Shown here in pieces: positions 24,782 to 36,965 of a stretch of DNA of 64,000 nucleotides. Position 1 is the first letter of the stretch; each line of letters starts with the position of its first letter. A program made the translations under genes and the position numbers. Below the pieces are notes generated by a model. It had not been told where the DNA came from. It saw only the letters and a program-made list of their open reading frames with translations, and ran no database searches. This DNA is from Sodiomyces alkalinus F11 (lineage: Eukaryota; Ascomycota; Sordariomycetes; Glomerellales; Plectosphaerellaceae), in NCBI RefSeq assembly GCF_003711515.1, contig NW_021167089.1:1031799-1095798 (forward strand), given 5' to 3'.

Positions 24782-27700
24782 GTAAGGTACGTATCCGTAC
24801 ACCTAAGCGGATACACCGTACACCGTCTGGGTAACTTTACTGTAGGTGCTCCCGTACCGTATATGCGTACAACGGACAAAGAGTGCGTTTATTAGGTACC
24901 TAGGTAGGTACGCAGTAAATACGTGAGGTAATATGGCAGTGCTTTCTTCCAGGTGGCTCCCACCATCCATTCTTCTTAATATATTATTTATATGCCTTGC
25001 TTTCGGAATAACAAAAGTTGAGCTGCCCCAGAAAACGGAGAGAAAAGCAAACACTGTCATATATGAGACGGTGAGAAGAAACGCCATAGGTTTCTGGTAG
25101 TTTCTGGGTCGTCCGGCTTCAAACCACCATGTCGCCCTCCCTCGTTGCATTTTCTCTCCCTGACGGGAAGAGATTCGCAGAGAAGCCCCCAGACTCGCTC
25201 GCCAGCGCCGATTTGGTGTATCTTTCCTATTACTCGGAGGTGACCCTGTCTTGGTTGCAGCTATAGCGTTCCATGGAATGCAGTCTTATGCAAGTCCGTC
25301 TCCGTGCCCTTCTCTCATAGGGTGAGGCAGGGACCTTCGCCGAACGGAGCAAGGAAAACTGATCATTTTTGCCACATCCTAAAAAGACCACCTCTTCCTC
25401 GTTGTCCCTCCTCATTTCCGACACGCTGAACTCTTATTAAGCAATAGGAACAACTGCTTAGCATCTTGCCATACACGTGTACATCAGTATATGTACGGAG
25501 TACTACGCCTAAGTTATGGGACCAGGGCGTCTCGAATCGATTGGCCCGGATTCGCCATCATCATTAAAAAAAGCAATACCCACTGCACAGAGTATTTGAA
25601 TACCTTAGGTATGGATGACGCCCGGCAGTCCAGGCCGTCCCCAACCCGGCATTGGGCCTTGGCGTGTCCGCTTCGGTGAGGACTCTTGGATGGTATTGAC
25701 CGGCGATCTGATAATGGCAAGGGCAAATGGCATGTGCACATGACCTTGGATAACGCTCTGTATACCTTAATTGCAAGTCAGATTCAACGCACCTCAGAGA
25801 TGGTAGCGATGAAGTCAAGAGATTTAGGTAAAGGTGTCTCGTTTTCGGCGAGGCGACCAAGGATTATTGGCTCCTAGCCTGGAATCTCTTGTTCTGGGTT
25901 GTATTCAGTCGTAAGATCCGCAACTAGTAACATGTTATCCGGTGGTGAGCGTTCTGAATGGGCAAATATCACATGGTGCAGTCTGAGACCGCAGTTCAGG
26001 TACCTAGATGACTAGGTGGTTCCTTTGATTCTGCTCTGAGTATTGCAATCGAGACGGCTCGCTCGTATGAGATGAAGCTAGCTGGTCCCTCCCTATCCAA
26101 CGCCAAATAATCAAGGCAGCGGTAGTGGCTTCCCGATCAACTGCTGTATCCGTACCGGCCATCATGTGGAAGGTCGGACAGATCCCATTATGTTCATGAA
26201 GTAACCAGCCCTGCGCAGCGGATCATTGCCCGATTTGAGCGTCAGAGGCCAGCCGCACACTGTCCAAGGTCAATGTAGAGATCATGTGGTTGATGGAGAT
26301 CCCGAATTCTAAGCTGTATATATCTATTTTGCAAAGTCGATATTTATGCCTTCCAAGATGCGATTTGGTAGAGTTCTCTATTAACAGTAAAGGAGAAAGA
26401 AGACAAAAAAATAAACGGGAGAGAATGTACTTATGGATCACATCTTACCAAAAAAGCAATTAACACTTCTAATAGGGAGTCAAGATTACCTAAGGTACAC
26501 GTGTACGGATAGTTGGTAATTCACGCGTCGTAATCGTTTCGTCCGAATTTCCTCAGGGTTTGATTCAGCTCGAATAAAGAGCGACCTCGCAGTTCGTGAC
26601 CCCTCAGGTTTGGTAGTTCAAGCTAAGAGTCACGCGATTATGTAAGAAACGGGCACCAGTGAACCCAGGTGCCTAAGTTGTATCGCCATCTATAAATACC
26701 TAAGGTACCTTCAAGTCGCACGTATCATGCCCCGACCATTGTGCCAACACTGTAACCCGAGTGCTGTCGTTCACAGAGGACGTTGGAGATTTACGGATAC
26801 ACTACTTCATACATGTAAGGCATAGAGTATTTCGTACTACGTGTTTCTCGTAAGGTATCAAATGGTACTGTGACTGATGAGCTGTTCCGTACGCCTAAGC
26901 CTGAAATACGAACTTATCTAGGTACCTACCTTACCTACCTAGGTACTGTCCAAGCTAGGTACTTCGTAAGTATGAGCCCCACCTGACCTCGGGGCGGTGT
27001 CTAATTCGTCCTCGAGAGAGCGTGCAGTCTATATCATTGGCCAGGCCGACGGGTAACTAAGGTACTGTAAGATCGCAGCCAAGTTTGCCAGTTTCCGTTG
27101 CCCCCCCGGCGACAGGTCCCCACCTCTTAAGGTATTATTTACCGGCGACCGCCAACGTTTGGTGACGACACAATTTGGTTGCTAGGTCAAGTAACCTTTC
27201 GCACCAAGACGATTCCGTACCTACCCTATATTTCTTACCACCTTACTTATTTCTGAAACGGAAATAGCAGAAAAAACACGCATTAGAAAAAGGAAGGAGA
27301 TACTATCACCACGACGCAGAAGATAAAGCCGAAGAAGAGACAGAAGAAAAACCAGGAATAGGCGAGGTCTGAGGTGGGAGAGAGAAGAGGGAACTTCACC
27401 GGCGGACCTAGCGAGGTCGCTTTCCTTATTTATACTTTCCCCCTTCCTCTTCTGAAATCTATTGCTCCCTCATTCCATGCCAGCAAGGAGGGGGAGTGCT
27501 CAGGCCTGCCGCATACGAATGCCTCGCTCGATCATCGCCTACATGAACTCCCCCTCGGACCTCCCTCCCTGCTCCCATAGACAACCTCATATGTCATTCC
27601 CCGGCAGTATGCAGCTGCCTTAGTAGCAGGTATGTACGAATTTTGTCCCACGTCCCTAGGTCTTTAGGGCGGGGTGTTCAGACTCGGAGAATCACACAAT

Positions 27701-27810
27701 GTCGGGCCATTTCTTAGTCTTGACCTCGTAATCACCGAGGATCTGTCTCTCTCTCTCTCGCTTATACGGAAAATTCCCAGCATGCCGCTAACGTCCAAAA
27801 CATCCAGATC

Positions 27811-30800
27811 ATGCCCCCCGCACCTCCCGATGAGCAAGACACGCCGGACGATGCCGCCCCTTCTACGCCCCGCAAAACCGATCCTACCAAGAATAACGAC
27901 GGTGAAAAGCCGCCGACGGCACCCGTCGCCCGCAAGGCCGGCGGGACGGCTACACCCAGAATCGCACCTACTGCTAGCGCCGCTCGTCAACGATCATCTA
28001 GTAGTCGGAGGCCAAACGAACCCCCCTCGCTGCTGACCGATTTCCTCTTGGGCCGTCCGTCACCCCAGCGCATCGCTGCGCAGCGACAACGCCGGCAAAG
28101 TCTCGATGCCGTGAAGACCGAAATGCGCCAAGCTGCCGTCCGGAAGCTTGAACAGCCTGGTGGCGTACGGGACCGCGTGAAGCAATGGCAGAAGAAGAAT
28201 GCCGCCGCTATATCTCAAGGTGACCCGGCTGCTACCCCGAGCGAGCCAACAGATATCGCGAGCTTTCGGGGAGAGATCGAGAGTGTGACAGAGGAAGACC
28301 GTGTGCGGATCAAGCTGAGGCAAAAGAAAAGACCTCCAGCCAAGCCAATTGTTCATCAAAATAACAAAGGCAGCAATGAGGAGGAGGCGAACAAGAAAAA
28401 CGAGCCGAACGAGGATGGAGAGACGGGGGAAAAGGAGGGAAGTGCCAATATTCCTTCAGATGCCGCACCCATACGTCCGCGCTCACGCGGTCCACCGAAA
28501 AGGGTTGTCAGCGACACCAACTGGATGGCGAAAAAGAACAAGAAGAACTCGAACTCGAACTCGAACTCGTCCAAATCCCCGCTCAGGTACCAAAAGGATA
28601 CGAGCACCGGCCCCAAGCCCATACCCAAAGACTTCCTTCAGCGAACCGCCGTTAATCCGCCCGTCTCGAAGAAGGTTCAAGAATGGGCAGCCAAGGTCGA
28701 GACCCCGGAACCCAGCCGTACGGCTATGCGCCGTAAGACAAAATCGAAAGACATGGGTGATGGCATCAGGGTTAAGCCAGTCAATTCTCCTCGAGATGAT
28801 AGTAGTGTCTCGACATCCAGAACATCCCTTGTCCGAGACACTCTCGCAGATCAAGATACACGCGTTGAGCGGGGCCGAAGTAAAGGGCGAGATGACGATG
28901 GCATTCGCGTGAAACCTATCGATCGCCGATCCGCCAATGACGATGGCATTCGCGTGAAACCCATCGATCATCGCTCCGCCCATGACGATGGAATTCGCGT
29001 GAAGCCCATTGACCACCGCTCCTCCAATGCCGATGCCAGGGTTCGGCCGGATCCCAGCAGTTCAAGTACTGTCATTTCCGGCGACGGAACTGACTACCAG
29101 AGTGCATCGGCGCAGCAGAAAGAACCACGTCAGCGTGGACCCGCCACCGAGCATAGCGCTTCTCAAACTGAATCAATCATCGTTATGGGAGAGGGTGACT
29201 CTGACGGAGATGGGACGATCGAAGGAAGAGAATTCTGTTTTGACACGCCAAAGAACCGACCGTCCCGTCAGAAGAACCGACGGCCGAGCAGACCCAAACC
29301 GCACGACGACAAGGCCCATAGCGATGACGCATCGGAAGACCAATCTTCCGTAAGCAGTGATCAGTCCGCCGCGAGGACCGCCTTCGACAGGTCCGAGATA
29401 TCTTCGAGCATTCTCACGAGCGCAGTTGGCGCCAAGTCGCTTGCGGACATCCCCGTTGGCTATTCGGCCTTTAGCGAACTTGATCTTTCGACGGGTTCGA
29501 AGGGCGTGAAGCGCTTCAAAGCGCAACGTAACCCCAGCTTTAGGGCTGTCCCTAACGTCTTCAAGAAGGTGGTAACAGGGGGCAAAAAAATACTTCAAGA
29601 CGCTGTCGAGCCCCCGAAGCCGGTGGTCGCGAACAATCCTCCCAGTATCGAGAACTGGCTCAGTGGTACCATCGATCCCTTTGTCGAAAAGGCGAACGTT
29701 CCTGAACTTGCGGCCTCGAACAGGAATTCCCGGGAGCGTGAGAGAGTCCGAGATGTTGACTCCCACAAGCAGCGCTCGGCGGAGACGGGGCACCCGGCGC
29801 CTCGGCCTCCTGTGAAGACAGAGCTCGCTAGAGACGAGGTTGAAAGTGTCACAGAAATAACCGAAATAACAGAGACGACAGTCTTGTCAGAATCTACAGC
29901 GGCTCCTTTCAGATCCACTGACACTGCGACTCCGGTAAAGACACCAGCCTCGGCGGGACTGAAGAGGAGAACTGCCACTCGGGCCACCTCATCTCCTTTC
30001 AAGGCTGCGAACAAAAAGCCATTCAAAGAAGTTCTCAAGGAAGCCTTTATGGGCGAGTCTGAAGCCCTTAAGTTTACTCCTAAACGATATCCCAGCTACG
30101 AAACCAGACCCGATCCATCTTACGACAGCTACAGTGACGATGATTATTCAGAGACCCAACGTGATCGTTGGAGCTCTTCCGGATCCAGTGGGAGCTGGAC
30201 CCGCGACCCCCCATCAACACTCCGAGACGAGAGGACGGATCATGCGGCGGGAATCCGAAGGCGACCCCCGACGAACGGGACACATGAGCTTTCGACCATC
30301 GTCGGCTCTGCCGCAGGCTATAGCACCCAGGAGTCCGACATGACATCCCATGTTTCCGACACCACCGTTACACAATCCACCGCCCTTACGAAGGAGTCGG
30401 GTGTCTCGCGGCGGCGGAGCGAAAAATCAACCTCTGGTCTAAAGAGGAGGTTGACAAAGCATTCTGACTTGGTATCCATGCTCTCTCTGCCCGACGATAA
30501 TCATGTGCCTCAGGTGCTCAAGCAAGTCAAGTCACGACCTAGCTTTCGAGGGGCTAGATCTCGCTCGAACTCGATCGGCGTGGATGACCTTCTCCAGGAA
30601 TTTGCAGACGATGAGAATCTCTATCAGAGAGAACTGAAGACACTTGTTGATGGCATTATTCCCGTCTTACTGACAACGGTGCTACAAGGCGACGCACAAG
30701 TCTCGTCGACTCTCTTCTGGCCTTATTATTCGAAAAAGATGATCGACTCCTTATCCAAGGCTGTGGTAACTATGGGAGTTGCGTTGGAGAAGCTGAAAAA

Positions 30801-33658
30801 CGCCCACAGGAGGGCACCTCACTCCGATGTGAACCGGCTCATCAAATGGATGCAGGAGGTGGTTCCGATATACGACAGCTACTTGGATGCTTGGCGTTTG
30901 GGCTTCCAGGACCTAATAGTCAACCTGCTTCCTGCAGCGGGTCGCCTGGATGATGAAGACTCCCTTATCGGCGCCCTTCCGCGCAACGAGGATGGAGATG
31001 TTGTGAATGAGAACGGGGAGAGGGTCGACGTGGCTCACCTCCTGAAGCGTCCCTTGCTTCGGATCAAGCTGTTGACCAGGTGGGCTAAGGTACGCTGTTC
31101 CACCCTCAGCCCCTTAAATATTCGCGTAAAAAAAGGGGTTCCACAACTGACAATATCAGGGTGTGCACGTTCTGTTGTCATCGTATGAGACGCTCGCCTT
31201 ATCCGGAGATTTTGAAATCTTGCAAGAGAAGGCTCGCCGCCGCTACAAAGAAGAGACAGCCCGCCTTGCGGATGAAGACGCGGCGAATACCGATACGACG
31301 AGAACCCGCGACCTCCGGACTCTAGCCCCTATTGAATCCGTCGAGATCGATTCAACCAGACAGGTCAATGCCAAAGACCTCTTCTCGCTCAACTTGGCCC
31401 ACTCTACCGGACAACGATTGGAGTGTCAGGTTGAATTGATCCACCGGGATAATCCTGCTAAGCCCAATGACAAAGGAGACGTGCTCATCCGGGAGACAGG
31501 CGACGGGCGCCGGACATGGCTCTTATTCCCCCCAGCCCCGTGGTCGGCCGTTTCAGCTCGCCGAGGAGATGCGAAGTTCGAGCTGTTGATTATGATTCAG
31601 GGAAGCCACAATGGCAACCCTTGGTACGAACTCCTCAGCCTTGTCACCGACGACGATGAGCAAGTGTTGGACTGGTTGGATATTCTATCCACAACCCCTG
31701 TGCCGCCTCAACACCCGGCTCCGACCCAGTCAATGGACCCATCGCCCTCAACATCGTCACCTGTCCCCACAGATGCAGTCGTTCCAGTAGGCGGTCGACT
31801 GCAACAAGCCAGTCCTGCTTCGCCACGGACACGTTCACCCGATCCTGGAGCTGCGACTCCGGCGAAGCCGCCTAAGGCTAGTCGCTACCACAGTCGAGGC
31901 ACCAACTCTCCCTTGAGCCAATCAACGTCTTCACCACAATCGCCTACCCGAACGAGAGAAGCCACGTCGACGCAAGACTTTTACGAGGATGGACAGAAAA
32001 GGCGATCGCTACGTGAGAGCGTATCTGTTGATGCTTCGTCTCCCGAGAAGTCCGTATCAAAAACCACACCCTGCCGCGATGACGGCGCACCTCCCCCACC
32101 AATCCACCGCACCCTAGGCTCCAGGGGACCACCACCCCCTGTCGAGCTTCCGAGCCCACACATTAAGCGGCGGACTTCTTCGCCGCTAAAAAATGAATAC
32201 CTCCCATCCGATCATTCATCTGTAACGGACGGCTCACTGACAGCGGACTCCGAAACCGAATCGTCCGAGGACGAACTGGAGAGCACAGGCATCCCCGAAA
32301 CTGAGCTCGGGATCAGCATCAAAGAAGCCGGGCCGAATTCTGGAAGGACCTCGGCCCACCCAGACTCCCTGTTACCTGAGTCCGAGTGCAGCTTGACTCC
32401 TTCCAACTCGGCCTCCCAAGCCGGCCTCCATGCTCCCAAAGCAAATACTCCAGAGGGCTACGCGAAATATATTGCCTCTGTATCTTACTGGTCTGACAAG
32501 AAAGGCATTTGGAAGGAGATATCGGCGGATCCCTGCTCTGTCGTAGTTGGCCCGGGTATCGTAGAGGCCCATGTCCTCCTTGCCAACAAACCCAAACCCG
32601 GCGTTGGGGGGGACACGTCTGACCATCTCAAGCCGCTCATTGCGCTTGACTTAACGCCGTTGGTGCTTTTACGACAGTCCACCGTGGTCGACCTTGAGAT
32701 TCGCTCGGCCGTCCAGGACCACTGCCAACACAAGAACCTCGGAGGCGGAAACTTCCGCTTCCGTTGCCCCTCCAGCTCGGAATGTTACGATCTTTACATG
32801 GCCGTGCATCACGCGCGACTGAACAACCAGAAATTCATCCAGCTAGAGAACGATGCTCGGTTCAAGCAGTTTGGAGAAAGGCCCGGCGGCGGCAATGGGG
32901 GCGACGACAATAGCAGCAGTCAGCGTCGTGGTTGGTTTGGTCGCAAGAATAGCTACCGCGCCTCAACACGTGCCCCGTCCCGGTCACAGGAGGGAGGAAG
33001 CGTTGCGCCCTCCTCTAGCATCTCCGCCGCGAGCTTCCTCAAGCGGCTGACGGGCAACGGTAATCTATCGTTCAACATTGCGCGCTCCTCCGTCGACAAA
33101 CAAGCTCTATTTGGGGGCGGCAGTGGCAGCAACAGCCTATACACGTCCGGGTCTTCCTCGTCCGGCAACGGGGCTTTCCCTCGCTCGCCGTCTGTTAGCA
33201 TGTACTCCTCCGCGCGTACGGGTGGAAACGGGCAGCCTCTGTCTTCTGACAACATCCGCATCAGGCTGCACCTGCTCGCGACGCCGACAAAGTGGGAAGA
33301 CTACGGCAACTGTGTACTGCAGATTCGCCGCCCGCCGCCGGGATGGCGTCAGGAGCTACGCGCCAACCACGGCCTGGAGAAGCGCATCACTGTCACTACG
33401 TCGCCGCGAAAGGAACAGGAGAAGGCGCGCGTTGTCCTTGATGCTGTTCTCGGATCGGGATGCTTTACGCCCATGGGATCGCGCGGCATCATCTGTGGCA
33501 TCTGGGAAGAGCTACGTGGAGAGAATGGCGAGGTGGGCATAGTCCCTGCTACCGGTGGTGCTGGAGGTTCCATCAAGAAATGGTGCTTCCAATGTGCGAG
33601 CGTGGCAGAAGCTTCATGGGTGTTGCGACTGGTTCATCAGGAGGTCATCAGGGGGTAA
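27811..33658 (+). CDS. 1,925-residue protein with Dbl-homology-like region
   Basis: Two exons (27811-31089, 31160-33658) joined in phase 0 by a 70-bp intron with a CTGAC branch site. Residues 1-920 are mostly disordered and Ser/Arg/Asp-rich, with (Ser-Asn)n near 248 and three 15-residue repeats DDGIRVKPIDHRSxx at 362-406. From about residue 925 (VDDLLQEFADDENLYQRELKTLVDGI) a helical region continues across the splice to RPLLRIKLLTRWAK-GVHVLLSSYETL; the pattern of an early conserved E/L helix and a late basic helix followed by a beta-rich part (LECQVELIHRD, RTWLLFPPAPW, KFELLIMIQGSHNGNPWYEL) resembles a DH-PH tandem. A second folded area lies in the last 400 residues. I infer a possible Rho-GEF-like or membrane-cortex scaffold; the likeness is weak and the catalytic residues cannot be verified by eye. 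Confidence 0.8.
28894..29028 (+). repeat. three tandem 45-bp units coding 15-residue repeats
   Basis: Units 28894-28938, 28939-28983 and 28984-29028 encode DDGIRVKPIDRRSAN, DDGIRVKPIDHRSAH and DDGIRVKPIDHRSSN. A diverged copy (GDGIRVKPVNSPRDD) lies about 130 bp upstream. Confidence 0.95.
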
Positions 33659-36600
33659 CAAGACCGGCCAGCTCTCGATGACACCAGTTCAGAACCGTTC
33701 ATCAACTCTTTCCCTTTGTCGTTCTTTTTTCTTCTTTTATTTTCTTTTTCCTTTTCCCCGCCCCCTTCCCCCCTTCTTTTTTCTTTCCCCCCATCTCTCC
33801 CTCACGTACAGAGTCAGCTCCTGGACACTGTCCGCGTCTGCAACTTTCTTCCGGGTTTATCAGCCTTTTTTTTTTGTGTTCAGCCTTTTTCGCTTACAGT
33901 ATTTAGTTGACTTCTGGTTTTCTGCATCTTCTCTTGAGATCCAGGCATACTTGAGGAAGTCGGGATTTCTCTCATTTGGGCAGTGGTTTTTCTTGTTGTT
34001 TATGCTGAGGTGAATGTGGAAATAGGCGGGAGTACGTCAAGGGAGGGCGAGCGTTTGTAACAGCATACAGAGGAAGGACAAAGGCGCTGGAGGATCTACG
34101 TCGGTTCACTACCCACATGTCGCATGTCTTATGACCGAAGTCATTGGCTTTGTCCGGTGGGATTCAATAATACACGTATGAACGAGGTGGTTCATAAGTA
34201 CAACCGTTTTATTCGATAATTCGATATCCAACACGAATTAAGAACTAATTGGTCCGCCCCGGAGACCACGTTGCCGCCGCTTCTGGTCCAAGTTCTGGCA
34301 CCCCCCTGAATGGTGGTCTCTTCGAGAGGTGAGAGACCCAGAGAAGGATATCTACCTATCCTCCGGTCACAACAGGCAGGGCCTGAACTGGATGACGGAC
34401 AAAATCTTAAACAGACGGCTTCCAGATGGTCATGAGTCCTCCGTGGAAAAAGAAAAAAAGGAAAAAAAAAAAAAAAAAGACTTCAAAATTGCCGGTGCTT
34501 TCCCTGCTTCCGGAGGCGACATCGACCAACTGGACGTTGTATCGTCCAAGAGGCACAGGAGAAATGCAAAGCGGTTCGGTTCTGGGCGGCTGGGGTCCGG
34601 GGTCTGGGGGTACGCCCTCGGAGGTACATAAGTTAAGTTATCAGATCGAACGGGAAGGGGAGAGCCCCTGTCCCGAAATAACCAATCTTTCTTGCATGTT
34701 TGGCCAAGTGTATCGCCTCTCTTTCTCTCGTCGTCCTATCGAATGAACGAGAGTGGATAAAAGGAGATGGGAGAAACGCTTGTGTCCGTCCCCCGCGGAC
34801 AAGCCGCATTCGTGGTCCGGGCGTCGAAGCCGAAGTCGGAGTCTGGGCCAGAGCAATACTTTGGGCAGTTGATGAGGAGATGAGAGATGAGATCGATAAG
34901 ATAACTTAGGAGAGGCATGTACCTCGGGTAGCAGGCACGCGGCGGGACAATGCAGGTAAGTAAGTGTATGTAAAACCTCCACGACCACTGACGCATGCAT
35001 TGGTCATTGATTAGCTTCGGCATCTTCTCTGAGATGGCCTTTTCCTGAGAGTCATCGCCCAGCCTCTTTTTTTCTTTCCCCTTGTCGTTCGTTTCCCATA
35101 AGAAGTACGGTATGGGGGTATGGGGGTTTTTTTTTCTTCTTTTTCTTCTTTTCTTTTTCCCTCCCCAACGTGTGTAAAATAAATCGAGAAAATAACCACG
35201 ATACCTTTTCTAAGGTACCTAGGTGACCTCAGGCTAATGGCCTGATGGAAATTTTGTGGTTGATTACCTCGGGTCAAGTCGGCTGAGCTTTCGAGCCAGA
35301 CTTGTCGGTACGTAGCTACCTTACGCAGTTATTTCATCAGGCCAGGTCATGATTCACGGGTCTCACAGTCTCACAGAAGACGTGGAAACACACGACGTGT
35401 GTGGCATGAGCCATGTCGTTTCTTCCAGTCGTTCCTGGGTTAAAGGGGAATATCATCTTAGAAGGAATGATGGACTGGTTACAAGAGAAAGCGGATCGCC
35501 TGACCGTGTGTGAGGAACTCGGAACAAGTCGTCGACATTAAGTATCTGTACTGTACGAAGTAGATATGTACTACCAACGGGTTGAAGGAGAGGCCGTTAT
35601 CAGATGGTCGCCGCTAGATATACCCCCGTTAACTCTTGCCACTCCATTCGCCCCCACCCAAGGCTCCGGTAAGTAACGCCGCAACTGCAACTCGGGTAGG
35701 TAATTCAGGTGACAAAAACCATCACAATTGCCAAATCGCAATAGATGCGGGCAATCACGCCCTTTGGATCCAGCATGCCAGCGTCTCCGCTGGGACTCCC
35801 CACGCGGGCGTTTTACACTCCTGTTGTCAATTGTAGAGTGGCCGATGCCGGATGATGAACAAGGCTAGTTCCTACCTTATGTACGTGTACACGTAGAATT
35901 TCCCCCAGAGGACGGGGTCCTCTTGAGCCTGATCACAAGGTACTGTGAAGAGTGCCTGCTCACCAAAGCATCGCACTTGGTGTTTGGGACCGAACTTGGT
36001 ATGAAGTCGGCGTCGGAGTATAGAATAGGGAAATACGGCATGAAACAATTGTTCCCAAGTCGTCTGATCATTCAAACAGCGACTCAATTATAGGTTGGCA
36101 TTTGAGAGTCGAGCTATGCTGCCCTGGGACTGACTGGTCGAGTATGTACCTCTATCGTTTGACCCAGCACAATTTAAACCGGTGATAGTACAGAGCCCAA
36201 GCTGTGACCACGATATATACCTAAGGTAACTAAGGTAAGGTACGAAGTAGTATGTTTGGTGTCCGTTGCTCGCTGCCTCCATCTTTCCCCCAACTGAATG
36301 GAGGCTTCAGTGATGATTAGAATTCAAGTTGTTGATGGTGACTAATGCTAATGGGACCTACACTAGGTACCTTAGACGTCTATCTTAAAAATCATGTACT
36401 TCCGGATAGAGCCACGCCCACCATGTTCTCCCCCCCCCCCNNNNNNNNNNNNNNNNNNNNCACTTTTGCCCCCTTTGGCCCCACCTCGAAAAGCCCTTGG
36501 ATTCCGACTCCGGTTCGTTCTTGATCCGATGCCTCGCACCACCTCAACAACTTCTTTTCTCGCCCGCCATCCTCACAAGCTCTCTCTCACTACCAGCGCT

Positions 36601-36965
36601 TTCCCATCCTCATTCCTTGTGTAGGATGCAACATTGGGTCTTCATATCACCCATTTAATTCTCTTTGATTTTCCCTTTTTTCTTTCTTTCTTTTCTTTTC
36701 CAGCTTTATTTCCTGCGTCCTAAGTATCGGTCGACGGCCTCCCGCGTGGCACCACCATCGCAGCACTTGCCTCCATCCGAGGCCATCGACTTTCGGTAGT
36801 TCCCGCATCCTGAAGCCGCACTCAAAACTGCTGCTGCCCGCATCACCCCGGCTGCGGTCTCTGGCTCCCTTGCGGTGCCTTTTACTAGCGCAGTCCCAAT
36901 CCATCCTTCCAACACCACTTTACCACCCCTCTATACGCCAGTTCCAGCGAAATCGCCCACACACA
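33659..36965. other. 3.3 kb intergenic region with assembly gap
   Basis: Long T- and C-rich tract after the stop (33720-33900), an A-rich stretch near 34446-34480, a T-rich tract at 35127-35160, GGTACC/TACGAAGTA words at 35210, 35557 and 36230-36370, and the leader of the next gene with a CT-rich stretch at 36665-36705. No gene seen. Confidence 0.5.
36441..36460. other. assembly gap (20 N) after a poly-C run
   Basis: Twenty N follow eleven C residues, about 500 bp upstream of the FAD/NADPH reductase start; probably a homopolymer sequencing failure in its leader. Confidence 0.95.

Larger units (their letters stand above)
21837..27810. other. 6 kb gene-poor intergenic region
   Basis: No open frame longer than about 135 codons and none with recognisable sequence. 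Features seen: a G-run and TG microsatellite at 22121-22158, a palindrome at 24764-24781, TACGGAGTA/TACGAAGTA words (22921, 24109, 25496), and dense GGTACC/TAAGGTA words at 24700-24930 and 26690-27250. The last 500 bp would be the promoter and leader of the gene starting at 27811. No tRNA, snRNA or rRNA fold could be identified. Confidence 0.5.

Noticed and set aside
24054..25150. Frames of 104-115 codons in the gene-poor region
   Set aside because: Overlapping on both strands, no conserved motif, and lengths expected by chance; the hydrophobic stretch near 25.05 kb (-) is not enough for a call.
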